Part shown: one piece after another, positions 17,153-26,535 of the stretch
How positions within the stretch are numbered: the first letter of the stretch is position 1
How the letters are laid out: each line of letters starts with the position of its first letter
Source: Burkholderia pseudomultivorans
GTDB taxonomy: Bacteria; Pseudomonadota; Gammaproteobacteria; Burkholderiales; Burkholderiaceae
Direction: 5' to 3'
Length of the DNA: 64,000 nucleotides
Assembly: GCF_902499075.1 (NCBI RefSeq)
Contig: NZ_CABVPP010000003.1
Location: 62,001 to 126,000 of the forward strand
Program-made: the position numbers and the translations under genes
Notes under the pieces: model-generated
Told to the model about the DNA's origin: nothing
Seen by the model: the letters and a program-made list of their open reading frames with translations, nothing else
Databases searched by the model: none

Positions 17153-18613
17153 ATGACTATCGACGACCATCGCGAAGCGATCGACGTGCTGATCGCGAAC
17201 GGTTGCGTGATCACGCTCGATCCGCAGCGGCGCGTGATCGAGAACGGCGCGGTCGCCGTGAAGGGCGAGCGCATCGTCGCCGTCGGCGACACCGACGCGC
17301 TGCAGGCGCGCTACCGCGCGGCACGCACGATCGACGCGCACCGCAAGGCCGTGCTGCCGGGCCTGATCGACGCGCATGCGCATGCGGGCCATGCGATGCT
17401 GCGCACGATCGGCGGCGCGGACGGCGACGCATGGACGGCCGCGGCCGAGACGATCTACACGCGCGGCTCGGACGAGGCGTTCTGGGAAACCGAATCGCAT
17501 CTGGCGGCGCTCGAACGACTGAAGGCCGGCGTGACGACCGGCGTGTCGCTGCTCGGCGGCGGCAACTCGATCATGCGCGTCGACGATCCCGTCTACGCGC
17601 GCCGTCATTGCGACGCCGTCGTGCGCACCGGCACGCGCTCGATCGTCGCGGTCGGCCCGTCGCGGCCGCCTGCGCCGCGCGCGTATACGCGCCATACGAC
17701 GGACGGCAGCGATACGCGCGACATCGACTTCGACACGATGTACGACGTGTGCAACGACATCGTCGATGCGTGCCACGGCGACGCCGACGGCCGGATCCGC
17801 ATCGCGCTGACGCTGCCCGTCTATTGCCCCGACCACGACCCCGAACTCGCGCAATACGAGCGCGACTTTCGCGACCAGGCGGCGCGCTACGGCGCGCTCG
17901 CGCGCGAGCGCGGGCTGACGTTCACGCAGGACGGGCACCGTGCCGGCACGCTCGCCTTTGCGCATCGCGAACTCGGGCTGCTCGGCCGCACGTCGTTCAT
18001 GTCGCACAGCATCGACCTGACCGACGACGACATCGCGGCCTGTGTCGAGACGGGCACGGCGATCGTCCACAACCCGAGCGCGATCATGTCGATCATCGGA
18101 CGCTGCCCGGTGCCCGAACTGATCGACGCAGGCGTGACGGTCGCGATCGCGTCGGACGGCGCGGCGCCCGATCGCGGCTACGACATGTTCCGGCACATGT
18201 GGCAGTGCATGCACTACCATCGCCGGCACTTCCGCGACCCGGACGTGCTGCCGCACGGCAAGGTGCTGGAAATGGTGACGATCGATGCGGCGAAGGCGCT
18301 GTCGATCGATCACGAGGTCGGCTCGCTCGAAGCGGGCAAGCTTGCCGACATCATCCTGGTCGACCTGTTCCGGCCGCACATGATGCCGATGAACATGCCG
18401 GTCTATCGCGTGACCTGCTTCGCGAACGCGGCCGACGTGTGCATGACGATGGTCGGCGGCCGCGTGCTGATGGAGGACCGCCGCGTGCTGTCGGTCGACG
18501 AGCACGAGATCCTCGAACGCGTGAACGAGGTCGCGGAAGCGACGTATGCGCGCAGCGGAGTGCGGCGTCTGCTCGACGAGCCGGCGACGCTGTGGGGGCG
18601 GAGTCGTTACTGA
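17153..18613 (+). CDS. Metal-dependent amidohydrolase/deaminase (ATZ/TRZ-like)
   Basis: An enzyme of 486 residues. The start at 17153 follows GAGGTC. The first 65 residues form the small beta domain of cyclic amidohydrolases (IVAVGDTDAL). The metal site HxH is H75 and H77 in LPGLIDAHAHAGH; further metal-site candidates are the His in TFTQDGHR, the His in FMSHSIDL, and the Asp in IASDGAAPDRG. The layout is that of the ATZ/TRZ, guanine-deaminase and 8-oxoguanine-deaminase group, which removes amino or chloro groups from ring nitrogen compounds. It is cytoplasmic, last in the DUF3311/symporter operon, and followed by a terminator at 18658. The exact substrate is not known. Confidence 0.87.
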   Translation: MTIDDHREAIDVLIANGCVITLDPQRRVIENGAVAVKGERIVAVGDTDALQARYRAARTIDAHRKAVLPGLIDAHAHAGHAMLRTIGGADGDAWTAAAETIYTRGSDEAFWETESHLAALERLKAGVTTGVSLLGGGNSIMRVDDPVYARRHCDAVVRTGTRSIVAVGPSRPPAPRAYTRHTTDGSDTRDIDFDTMYDVCNDIVDACHGDADGRIRIALTLPVYCPDHDPELAQYERDFRDQAARYGALARERGLTFTQDGHRAGTLAFAHRELGLLGRTSFMSHSIDLTDDDIAACVETGTAIVHNPSAIMSIIGRCPVPELIDAGVTVAIASDGAAPDRGYDMFRHMWQCMHYHRRHFRDPDVLPHGKVLEMVTIDAAKALSIDHEVGSLEAGKLADIILVDLFRPHMMPMNMPVYRVTCFANAADVCMTMVGGRVLMEDRRVLSVDEHEILERVNEVAEATYARSGVRRLLDEPATLWGRSRY

Positions 18614-18657
18614 GCGGGACGGATGACCGGTTGATTGCGCGATGCGACGTCGGCGAG

Positions 18658-18684
18658 GCCGGTCCAGTTCGGGCCGGCTTTTTT
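18658..18684 (+). terminator. Rho-independent terminator after the amidohydrolase operon
   Basis: An 8-base-pair stem, GCCGGTCC and GGGCCGGC with one G-T pair, encloses a 5-base loop (AGTTC) and is followed by six T. It lies 44 bases after the amidohydrolase stop, on the plus strand. Confidence 0.85.
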
Positions 18685-18851
18685 ATGCTTTGTCGATGCG
18701 TCGGGGAGGCGGCAGGTTGTCGACGCCTGGCTACGCGCTGATGCTCGACGGCGCAGGCGTCATCGTCGACAATCGAACGCTGTGCTGCCGGGGCGTCGCC
18801 GTTCCCCCCGGACCGTGCCGGTCGGCTCGCGCGCCGTCGGACACGACGTGG

Positions 18852-19808
18852 ATGGCGCTTCTTTCGCGTATCGCAACAACCATGGATTTTCATTCGGGCA
18901 GTTCTTTATCGGCGGCAGTGCAGGCGGAAATCGAGGCGCCGGGGCCGACCGGGTCGTTGAAAGGCACGCTGTTGTCGCCGTCCGCCGGCGATGCGCCGGT
19001 GGTGCTGATCGTGCCGGGTTCGGGTGCGACCGACAGGAATGGCAACGGGCCGGCCGGGGGGCAGCCTTCGACCTGCCGGTTGCTCGCGGAGGGATTGCTC
19101 GGCAGCGGGATCGCGTCGGTTCGCATCGACAAGCGCGGCATGTACGGCAGTGCGTCGGCGATACCTGATGCCAACGATGTCGCGATCGACGACTACGTCG
19201 CCGACATTCACGCCTGGGTCGCGGCCATCCGCGCGCGGACGGGCGCTTCGCGCGTGTGGCTGCTCGGGCATAGCGAGGGCGGGCTGGTGGCGTTGCTGGC
19301 GGCGCGGCAGATGGCCGACGTTGCCGGCCTGATCCTGGTCGCCACGGCGGGACGTCCGGTGGGGCAGGTGTTGAGGCAACAATTGCAGGACAACCCGGCG
19401 AATGCGCCCGTGCTGGAAAACGCGATGTCGATACTCGCGTCGCTGGAGAGCGGGGAGCGGGTGGACGCGAGCCGGATTCATCCGGCGCTGATGCAACTGT
19501 TCGCGCCGAAAGTCCAGCGCTTCCTGATCAGCGAATTGACGATCGATCCGGCCGCGCTGATCGCGGATTGCTTGAAGCCCGTGCTGATCGTGCAGGGCAC
19601 GCGGGATATCCAGGTCGGCATTCAGGATGCGGAGCGGTTGAAGCAGGCCAATCCGCGGGCTGAAATGGCGCTGATCGCCGATGCCAATCATGTTCTGAAA
19701 ACGGTTCGCACGTCGGATCGGCATGAGAACATCGCTGCTTATTCGAATCCGGATCTGCCGCTGGCGGAGGGTGTCGTGGAGGTTGTGGCGGCGTTTGTGT
19801 GGGGGTGA
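18852..19808 (+). CDS. Alpha/beta hydrolase (serine esterase/peptidase-like)
   Basis: An enzyme of 318 residues if started at the ATG at 18852; an in-frame ATG at 18882 would give 308. Neither has a strong ribosome site. The oxyanion strand VVLIVPGSGATDRNGNGP resembles the YqiA/dienelactone-type hydrolases. The nucleophile elbow is GHSEGG, the acid is likely the Asp in VQGTRDIQV, and the His lies in DANHVLK. No clear signal peptide is seen. Hydrolases with SGxTDRDGN-like starts are often annotated as lysophospholipase-like; the substrate is unknown. It stands alone, after the terminator and before a convergent cytochrome gene. Confidence 0.85.
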   Translation: MALLSRIATTMDFHSGSSLSAAVQAEIEAPGPTGSLKGTLLSPSAGDAPVVLIVPGSGATDRNGNGPAGGQPSTCRLLAEGLLGSGIASVRIDKRGMYGSASAIPDANDVAIDDYVADIHAWVAAIRARTGASRVWLLGHSEGGLVALLAARQMADVAGLILVATAGRPVGQVLRQQLQDNPANAPVLENAMSILASLESGERVDASRIHPALMQLFAPKVQRFLISELTIDPAALIADCLKPVLIVQGTRDIQVGIQDAERLKQANPRAEMALIADANHVLKTVRTSDRHENIAAYSNPDLPLAEGVVEVVAAFVWG

Positions 19809-19841
19809 GTGGTTGGTGCTTTTATGTCCCTCCGAGTTCCG

Positions 19842-20432
19842 TCAGTCTCTATCAGGCGCCGATATCGGCTCCTTAGAAGATGCCGCCGCGCTGTCAGTCT
19901 GCCCGTTACCGTGTACGAGCAGGCCGTATTTTTCCTTCGATATTCCGCGTTCGGCGTAAATGAATGCCGCTACTTGCCAGATCGCGCCATCCGACTGCGT
20001 CTTCCCGAACGCAGGCATGGCCGTCATGTTCACGCCATGCTTGATCGTCCAGAACATCAGCACGGGCTTGTTTCGACGGCTCGTGGACAGCAGCGCGGGA
20101 GCGGCAGGCTGAATCCCCTGTCCAACGGCGCTCAGCGGCCGGTTTGGCGCACCGTGGCAGAGGGCGCAGCTGGCGTCATACATGCGCGCACCCGAGCGAA
20201 TATTTTCAAACGACAGCAAGTCGCCGGGCGCGACGTCGGATCCGGCATGCCGATGCAATGAGGCTTCGTAAGTGCCGTGAAGCAGCTTCGCCACGATCGG
20301 GTTGTCTTTGACGCTTGCCGAGACGTCATATATTCCGGAGTACATGAAGGCCAGACCTCCGGCGCCGAGCACAGCGAACAGCGCCGCAACGGTAGCGACG
20401 ACTGTCGCGATTCTCGTGCGAAGAAACATCAT
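19842..20432 (-). CDS. Membrane-anchored c-type cytochrome
   Basis: A protein of 196 residues. A helix at about residues 8-31 acts as an uncleaved anchor or signal. One haem site is present, CALCH at residues 89-93, and the probable axial Met is in NMTAMPAFGKT near residue 138. The fold fits class I cytochrome c (SoxX/NirC-like monohaem domain) on the periplasmic side. The Lys/Asn and AT content is a little higher than in neighbouring genes, and it lies beside a gene remnant, so this may be acquired DNA. The redox partner is not visible. Confidence 0.85.
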   Translation of the reverse strand: MMFLRTRIATVVATVAALFAVLGAGGLAFMYSGIYDVSASVKDNPIVAKLLHGTYEASLHRHAGSDVAPGDLLSFENIRSGARMYDASCALCHGAPNRPLSAVGQGIQPAAPALLSTSRRNKPVLMFWTIKHGVNMTAMPAFGKTQSDGAIWQVAAFIYAERGISKEKYGLLVHGNGQTDSAAASSKEPISAPDRD

Positions 20433-20539
20433 GATGTTTGCACCGGACAGCGTTTGTGGAACTTCGATTCTCCATGCCGTTGCTTGTCGAAAGGTGACGT
20501 GCGGATTACCGATTTGTCATCTGCCGAACAGCGGCAGGC

Positions 20540-21115
20540 GTGGGAGGGCGAATCGGCGGCGTGACCGCGTTGATCCGCAAGGGCTCCGCGCCCGCGTCCC
20601 GGGTTACATCCGCACCGCAGCTCCCGATCGTACCGACGCGGAAGATCGCTGCGCAGTTGTCCGATCAAGAAGAAGAGAGCCTGATCGAGCGTGCGCAGCG
20701 TAGCCGGGACGCCAGTCGTTGCGAGGAGAATGCGTCGAAGTACCTCGATGAAAGCGCGCATGCACTCGATGGACGACAGGCGCTGGTTTTCCTTCCCTGC
20801 ATTCAGGGAGCCTACCAAGGATCGTCGGACGTGTTCGTCGTTCCTCGCGTCGGTAACGGGGCGCCCGAGCCCATCAAGCTGAGTGACCCGGCAGGGGGCG
20901 TCTTGGACCCGTCGCTGGTCGAACCGAGCTTTGATCCTGCTACCGGTGTCCTGTCGACGTTTGCCAAGGGGCGCGGGCTGGCGGATTGCGGGTTTCGGGC
21001 CGAATGGATCTGGGATGGTCGGGCATTCCGGATTTCGGCCGCGTCGCGGCAGGATAGCTGCGGTGGTTTTGAACCCGGTGACTGGCCCACGCTTTATCGA
21101 TCGAGGAGACGGTAA
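20540..21115 (+). pseudogene. Truncated DUF1176 family gene
   Basis: About 190 residues remain of a family whose members are usually near 340 residues with a signal peptide. The remnant contains LDGRQALVFLPCIQGAYQGS, then FDPATGVLSTFAKGRGLADC, and ends in WPTLYRS, all DUF1176-like. The signal peptide and the first half are missing; the only starts are a GTG without a ribosome site. It is convergent with no intact partner and lies beside the cytochrome gene. Confidence 0.6.
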
Positions 21116-21357
21116 GGAAAAGCTCATGTCGGCATGCGCACGGAATCTCCGCGCCAGCCGCATTCGCTGCGTTCAGTCGGCGTTATCGACCGCGATCGAC
21201 GCCGGAATTACTCCGTCGCCCTATGAACGGGAAAGACTGGTATGGGAGCAAGAATGCATATCCGGGTATCGACGTTCAGCACCCGTCGTGCAGCGCTCGG
21301 CGTTGCCACGGCGCCGACATTTTCGCGGTTCCGCCTTCACCACCGCCCTCGGCTCGG

Positions 21358-22215
21358 TCACGAGTGAATATCGAGCGCCTTGGCCGCCGCTGCCCGCGCA
21401 GCCACCAGCGTCCGGATGTGCGCACGATCGACTGCCGTCTCGGGCGTGAAGATCACGAGCGTCAGGTCGGGCCGGCCGCCGACGGTGAACGTCGAATACT
21501 CGAGCGAAATGCGTCCGATGGCCGGATGGCGAATCTCCTTGGTGCCTTCGTCGCTCGAACTGATCGCGTGGTCGCGCCACATCGCGTCGAATTCGGCGCT
21601 CGTCGCGCGCATCTCGTCGACGAAGGCCTGCACGGTCCGCGTCGCGCCGCCGCGCGCGACATCGGCGCGAAACGCCCCCACCGCGAACCGCGCAACGCGT
21701 TCCCAGTTCGGCTGCGCATCGCGCACGCCGCTGTCGACGAAGATCAGCCGCAGGATGTTGCGCGCGTGCGGCGGCAGCGTCGCGTAGTCGGTCAGCGTCG
21801 CGGCGGCCGCGTCGTTCCACGCGATCACGTCCCAGGTCGCCGTGCGCACGATCGCCGGGCTGGCTTCGAGCGAATCGAGCACATGCTGCACGCGCGGCGT
21901 CACGTGTTCGGTCGCGTGGTAGCGCACTTCGGGCGGATGGCCGACACCGATCAGGAACAGGTGCTCGCGCTCCGCTTCGTTCAGCATCAGCGCACGCGCG
22001 AGCCGGTCGAGCACGTCGGCCGACGGCGCGCCGCCGCGCCCCTGTTCGAGCCACGTGTACCACGCGGCGCTCACATGCGCGCGCTGCGCGACTTCCTCGC
22101 GCCGCAGGCCCGGCGTGCGACGTCGGCCGACGGGCAGCCCGAGCGCGGCCGGGTCGAGTTTCTCGCGGCGGTCCCGAAGGTACGCGCCGAGCAGGTTGTC
22201 GGGTGCGTCAGCCAT
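21358..22215 (-). CDS. XRE-family regulator with MmyB-like ligand domain
   Basis: A regulator of 285 residues. The N-terminal helix-turn-helix spans about residues 10-75, including RRTPGLRREEVAQRAHVSAA and WYTWLEQGRG, the pattern of the MmyB-like group. The C-terminal 190 residues match the MmyB ligand-binding (PAS-like) domain, thought to bind fatty acids or similar ligands. It is divergent from the SDR gene at 22311, the usual arrangement in which the regulator represses a reductase. A palindrome at 22229-22242 lies in the shared space. Confidence 0.92.
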   Translation of the reverse strand: MADAPDNLLGAYLRDRREKLDPAALGLPVGRRRTPGLRREEVAQRAHVSAAWYTWLEQGRGGAPSADVLDRLARALMLNEAEREHLFLIGVGHPPEVRYHATEHVTPRVQHVLDSLEASPAIVRTATWDVIAWNDAAAATLTDYATLPPHARNILRLIFVDSGVRDAQPNWERVARFAVGAFRADVARGGATRTVQAFVDEMRATSAEFDAMWRDHAISSSDEGTKEIRHPAIGRISLEYSTFTVGGRPDLTLVIFTPETAVDRAHIRTLVAARAAAAKALDIHS

Positions 22216-22228
22216 AGCCTGTTAGTCC

Positions 22229-22242
22229 GTTTACCAGTAAAC
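22229..22242. promoter_or_regulatory. Operator candidate between the XRE regulator and the SDR
   Basis: A perfect inverted repeat, GTTTAC-CA-GTAAAC, sits 13 bases before the regulator start and 68 bases before the SDR start. Its place in the divergent space fits the binding site of the MmyB-like regulator. Confidence 0.6.
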
Positions 22243-22310
22243 CGTCACGGCTTCACCGTGGGCGGCCGTCGACGGATAGTAATCCTCCATGCCATCCGGA
22301 GGGTTTGAAC

Positions 22311-23204
22311 ATGCGTGTCTTTGTCACGGGAGCGTCGGGCTTCGTCGGTTCCGCCGTCGTGGCCGAACTCATTGCCGCCGGGCACTCGGTGCTCGGCCTG
22401 GCGCGTTCCGACGCGGCGGCCGCGGCGGTGGCGGCGGCCGGCGCCGATGTCCATCGCGGGTCGCTCGAGGATCTCGACAGCCTGGCCGGCGGCGCCGCGC
22501 ACGCCGACGCGGTGATCCACACGGGATTCAATCACGACTTCTCGCGTTTTGCCGAGAACTGCGAACTCGACCGCCGCGCGATCGAGACGCTCGGCGCGGC
22601 GCTGGCCGGCTCGTCGCGGCCGCTCGTCGTCACGTCGGGGCTCGCGCTCGTCGCGCCCGGTCGTGCGGCGACGGAGGACGATCCGCCGGTGCCGGTCTCG
22701 GCGAATTATCCGCGCGCGTCCGAGACGACCGCGGCCGCGCTCGACGCGCGCGGCGTGCACACGTCGGTCGTGCGCCTGCCGCCGTCCGTGCACGGAGACG
22801 GCGATCACGGGTTCGTGCCGCGCCTGATCGCGTTCGCGCGCGAGAAGGGCGCATCGGCCTATATTGGCGACGGCGGCAACCGCTGGCCGGCCGTGCACCG
22901 GCTCGACGCGGCGCGCGTCTATCGTCTCGCCGTCGAGCGCGGTGCGGCGGGTGCGCGCTATCACGCGGTCGCCGATACGGGCGTGCCGTTTCGCGAGATC
23001 GCCGAAGTGATCGGCCGCCGGCTGAACCTGCCGGTCGTCGCGAAGTCCGCGCACGAGGCGGCCGAACACTTCGGCTGGTTCGCGATGTTCGCGGGGATGG
23101 ATGCGGCGGCGACGAGCGAACGCACGCGCGTCTCGCTCGACTGGGCGCCGTCGCAGCCGGGATTGATCGCCGATATCGACCGGCCGCGCTATTTCGAGAC
23201 GTGA
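22311..23204 (+). CDS. NAD(P)-dependent epimerase/dehydratase-type SDR
   Basis: A protein of 297 residues. The ATG at 22311 follows GGAGG at 22298-22302 with an 8-base spacer. The N-terminal [17 protein letters not shown] is the GxxGxxG nucleotide-binding motif. The YxxxK catalytic pair of classical SDRs is absent; at the corresponding place the sequence has [12 protein letters not shown], as in the atypical SDR group that carries R-x-S-E. The function is probably a small-molecule reductase regulated by the divergent XRE protein; the substrate is unknown. Confidence 0.88.
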   Translation: MRVFVTGASGFVGSAVVAELIAAGHSVLGLARSDAAAAAVAAAGADVHRGSLEDLDSLAGGAAHADAVIHTGFNHDFSRFAENCELDRRAIETLGAALAGSSRPLVVTSGLALVAPGRAATEDDPPVPVSANYPRASETTAAALDARGVHTSVVRLPPSVHGDGDHGFVPRLIAFAREKGASAYIGDGGNRWPAVHRLDAARVYRLAVERGAAGARYHAVADTGVPFREIAEVIGRRLNLPVVAKSAHEAAEHFGWFAMFAGMDAAATSERTRVSLDWAPSQPGLIADIDRPRYFET

Positions 23205-23246
23205 CCGCACACACGCGCGACGGTCGCACATCGCGCCCGTCGCGCG

Positions 23247-24626
23247 TCATTCGACCGGATGCAGGTCCTGCAGCAGCGTCGGTACGAGTTCCGACACGGT
23301 CGGGTGGATGTGCATCGCGCGGCTGATCGTCGTGTAGGGCGCGCCGGCCGTCATCACGTCGAGCATGCCGTGCACGACCTCGTCGCCGGTGACGCCGAGG
23401 ATCGACGCGCCGAGGATCGCGTGACTGTCCGCGTCGACGATCACCTTCATGAAACCCTGACTCTCGCCTTTCTCGACGGCGCGGCCGACGCGCGTCATCG
23501 GACGCGTGCCGACCAGCAGCCGGCGGCCCGTCTGTTTCGCTTCCGCGAGCGTCATCCCGACGCGCCCGAGCGGCGGGTCGATGTACATCGCATACGCGGT
23601 GACGCGGTCGGACACCTTGCGCGGGTCGTTGTCGAGCAGGTTGGCCGCGACGATCTCGTAGTCGTTGTACGCGGTGTGCGTGAACGCGCCGCGCCCGTTG
23701 CAGTCGCCGAGCGCCCAGATGCCGGAGACATTGGTGCGAAGCTGTTCGTCGACCTCGATATAGCCGTGCGCGTCGGTCTTGACGCCGGCGCGGTCGAGCC
23801 CGAGATCGTCGGTGTTCGGCACGCGCCCAACCGCGAGCAGCAGGTGCGAGCCCGCGACCTCGCGGCCGCCGCCCGCGCAGTCGAGGCCGATCGCGATGCC
23901 GTCGCCGTCGCGCCGCGCGCTCAGGCAGTTTGCGTCGAGCTGCACGTCGATGCCTTCGTGTTCGAGAATGTCGCGCACGGCCTGCGACACGTCTTCGTCC
24001 TCGCGCCGGATCAGCCGCGCGCCTTTCTCGACGATCGTCACGCGCGAGCCGAAGCGGCGGTACATCTGGCCAAATTCGAGGCCGACATAGCTGCCGCCGA
24101 CGATCACGAGATGCTCGGGCAGGAAGTCGACGTCCATCATCGTCGAGTTGGTCAGGTAGGGCACCGTGTCGAGGCCCGGCATCGGCGGCACGAGCGCGCG
24201 CCCGCCGACGTTGATGAAGATGCGCGGCGCTTCGAGCAGCGTGTCGCCGACGCGCACCGCGTCGGCGCGTTCGAAGCGCGCGTGCCCCTGGAACACGGTC
24301 GCGTTGTCGAGCCCGCGCACCCATTGCTCGACGCCGTGGTTCGAGCGGCCGGCGATCTGGTCCTTGCGCGCCTTCACGGCCTTCATGTCGACGCTGACGG
24401 GGCCGCCGACCGACACGCCGTATTCGCTCGCGCGCCGCGCGAGCTGCGCGGCGTACGCGCTGGCGATCAGCGTCTTGGTCGGAATGCAGCCGGTGTTCAC
24501 GCAGGTGCCGCCGAAACGGTTGCGCTCGACGATGGCGACTTTCATGCCGGCGCGCGACAGCCGCTCGGCGAGCGGCGGACCGGCTTGCCCGGTGCCGATG
24601 ACGATCGCGTCGAAGTGTTGCGTCAT
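23247..24626 (-). CDS. Pyridine nucleotide-disulfide oxidoreductase, mercuric reductase-like
   Basis: A flavoenzyme of 459 residues. The start at 24626 follows CAGGAGGACGTC. It has an FAD-binding motif (IVIGTGQAGPPLAERL), the redox pair C42 and C47 in GGTCVNTGCIPTK, an NADH motif (VIVGGSYVGLEFGQ) and a C-terminal dimer domain with HIHPTVSEL, which supplies the His-Glu pair. It lacks the N-terminal metal-binding domain and the C-terminal Cys pair of true MerA, so mercury reduction is unlikely. It is of the FAD-containing oxidoreductase type often found alone in Burkholderia. Confidence 0.9.
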   Translation of the reverse strand: MTQHFDAIVIGTGQAGPPLAERLSRAGMKVAIVERNRFGGTCVNTGCIPTKTLIASAYAAQLARRASEYGVSVGGPVSVDMKAVKARKDQIAGRSNHGVEQWVRGLDNATVFQGHARFERADAVRVGDTLLEAPRIFINVGGRALVPPMPGLDTVPYLTNSTMMDVDFLPEHLVIVGGSYVGLEFGQMYRRFGSRVTIVEKGARLIRREDEDVSQAVRDILEHEGIDVQLDANCLSARRDGDGIAIGLDCAGGGREVAGSHLLLAVGRVPNTDDLGLDRAGVKTDAHGYIEVDEQLRTNVSGIWALGDCNGRGAFTHTAYNDYEIVAANLLDNDPRKVSDRVTAYAMYIDPPLGRVGMTLAEAKQTGRRLLVGTRPMTRVGRAVEKGESQGFMKVIVDADSHAILGASILGVTGDEVVHGMLDVMTAGAPYTTISRAMHIHPTVSELVPTLLQDLHPVE

Positions 24627-24825
24627 GACGTCCTCCTGCGCTGGTTCAACGTGGGACAAGCATGCGGGGCCATGCCGTTCGGCGCGCGGGTGCCCGTTCG
24701 CGAGACGGCGAGCGCCTATGGTAGACCGGTTGGCAACCGCTTGCGCACCGCATGCCGGGCGGCCACCGGTCGCTGCGTTGAAAAACGGCGCTGCCGCCGG
24801 CATCGATACGCGCGACGCGCAGTTT

Positions 24826-25386
24826 TCATTCCTTGCGGCGCCACTGGCTGAACGACACCGGCCGGTGCGGATCGGCGCGCGTCACCGTGACGGAGTCGGG
24901 CTGGTCGTCGAGCGGAAACGACTCGGTATCGATCTGGCTCGAAAACACCCAGCCGTGCGTGCGCGGGTCGTAGCGGAACGTCACGTAGTCGCTCCAGTGC
25001 TGTCCGCACGCGACTTCGTTCTGCACCGTGAAATAGCGACCCTTCACCGCCAGCCCGTCGTCGGCGAATTCGAACGGATCGCACTGCATCGCATCGTTCG
25101 CGTGCAGCACGACGCTGTCGTTGCGCGCCGCGAGCCGGTACGTATGGTCGGCCTGTTCCTCGTAGATGAGCAGCGGGCGCGGCGACGGGTTGTCGCGCGT
25201 GTCGACGTCGCGGTGCACGACGACGAGGAAGCTGTGCCGTCCATGGTCGAGGTCCGGCCCCGGTTGCGCGAGCATCGGCTGGTAGCCGGGCGGCAGTTGC
25301 GCCGCGATCGACTTCGGCAGGTCGTCGGCCCGTGCGCTGGCGGACAGCGCGGCAAGCAGCGGGAGCAGCAGCTGAATCGGCTTCAT
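24826..25386 (-). CDS. Exported protein of unknown function
   Basis: A protein of 186 residues. The start at 25386 gives a signal peptide MKPIQLLLPLLAALSASARA with cleavage before DDLPKS. The mature protein has two Cys (in AMQCDPFEF and EVACGQHW) that could form a disulfide, and several acidic and aromatic patches (YVTFRYDPRTHGWVF). I do not recognise a family. It lies upstream of and divergent from the LysE gene. Confidence 0.78.
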   Translation of the reverse strand: MKPIQLLLPLLAALSASARADDLPKSIAAQLPPGYQPMLAQPGPDLDHGRHSFLVVVHRDVDTRDNPSPRPLLIYEEQADHTYRLAARNDSVVLHANDAMQCDPFEFADDGLAVKGRYFTVQNEVACGQHWSDYVTFRYDPRTHGWVFSSQIDTESFPLDDQPDSVTVTRADPHRPVSFSQWRRKE

Positions 25387-25529
25387 GGCAGTGGAGGTGC
25401 TCACGGGGACAGGTCGCGTAGCGCGGCGCGCGGGCGACGCCAGCATACCAGCGCGCGCCGGCTTTCGGCCGCGCGGGAAGCGTGCCAGAATCGTCCGCTG
25501 GACCGTCGGGTCCGCTCAAGGAGATTCCG

Positions 25530-26168
25530 ATGACTGCATCGGCTGCCGTATTCGCCATTCTGGCCGCGCTGTGGCTCGGCGCGATGATTCCGGGCCCGAG
25601 CTTCGTGCTGGTCGCCCGCAACTCGATCGGCCTGTCGCGCCGCGACGGCCTCGCAACCGCGCTCGGCATGGGCATCGGCGGCATCGTGTTCGGCGGCGTT
25701 GCGCTGGCCGGGCTCTATACGCTGCTGCAGGCCGTCGAATGGCTGTACGTCGGCCTCAAGCTGGCGGGCGGCGCCTACCTGATCTACATGGCGTCGAAGA
25801 TCTGGCGCGGCGCGGATCGGCCGATCGCGATGGACGATCCGCAGGCCGCGGGCGCCGGCCGCGCGAGCAGGTCGTTCTGGACGGGCCTCACGACCCAGCT
25901 CAGCAACCCGAAGACGGCGATCTGGTACGGCAGCATCTTCGCGGCGCTGCTGCCGCAGCATCCGCCGCTGTGGTGCTATCTGGCGCTGCCGCCGCTGGTG
26001 TTCGGCGTCGAATTCGGCTGGTACACGATCGTCGCGCTGTGCTTCTCGACGCGCCGGCCGCGCGAACTCTATCTGCGCGCGAAGAAATGGGTCGACCGGA
26101 TCGCCGCCGGCGCGATCACGCTGCTCGGGCTGCGGCTGATCCTGAACGCGCCGAAAGCGGGGATCTGA
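25530..26168 (+). CDS. LysE/RhtB family exporter
   Basis: A protein of 212 residues with five to six membrane helices. MIPGPSFVLVARNSIGLSRR near the N-terminus is the LysE/RhtB signature, and NPKTAIWYGSIFAALLP in the middle matches the conserved second motif. Such proteins export amino acids or homoserine lactone-like compounds using the proton gradient. It stands alone; the substrate is unknown. Confidence 0.92.
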   Translation: MTASAAVFAILAALWLGAMIPGPSFVLVARNSIGLSRRDGLATALGMGIGGIVFGGVALAGLYTLLQAVEWLYVGLKLAGGAYLIYMASKIWRGADRPIAMDDPQAAGAGRASRSFWTGLTTQLSNPKTAIWYGSIFAALLPQHPPLWCYLALPPLVFGVEFGWYTIVALCFSTRRPRELYLRAKKWVDRIAAGAITLLGLRLILNAPKAGI

Positions 26169-26535
26169 CGGGCGGCGCGGGCGCCGCGCATGCCCTTTGT
26201 GCGACGCAGTTCGACGACGGACCATTCCGGCATCCGGTCTTGCCGGGAAAGGGCGCATGCGGGCGTCGCGGGCCTGAAACGCGGCTTCGTCAGCGTTCGA
26301 GCGACCGGCTGAAACGTCATTGCCGATTGCGCCGTCAGACGGATGACCGTTGCTGCCGAGACAAGGCTCCGGGCCGGCATCCGGCCGTTGCAAACCGGCC
26401 CGCGATACGCGGCACGCCTTGTCCGGCGGGCATCGTGGCCCGTCTCGCGGCAGGCCATTCGCCATCGCTGCCGCGATTCTGGCGGCCCCTGTCCCGACGA
26501 CGTGTAAACTGCTGCCTTTTTTGACTGTTCGCAGC
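26169..26535. other. Region upstream of the motor-like operon
   Basis: A 367-base stretch with no recognised gene. It should hold the promoter of the DUF3348-DUF802-OmpA-DUF2894 operon. A weak -10-like TAAACT is at 26506-26511, about 25 bases before the first ATG, without a good -35 partner. A T-rich run (CTTTTTTGAC) follows at 26517. Confidence 0.45.

Noticed and set aside
21126-21449. Short plus-strand frame after the DUF1176 remnant
   Set aside because: A part (AGITPSPYERERLVWEQECI) looks faintly like small antitoxin-type proteins, but the frame runs into the antisense of the XRE regulator and no partner gene is present.
23247-24626. Mercuric reductase
   Set aside because: The C-terminal Cys pair, the N-terminal metal domain and mer neighbours are all absent.
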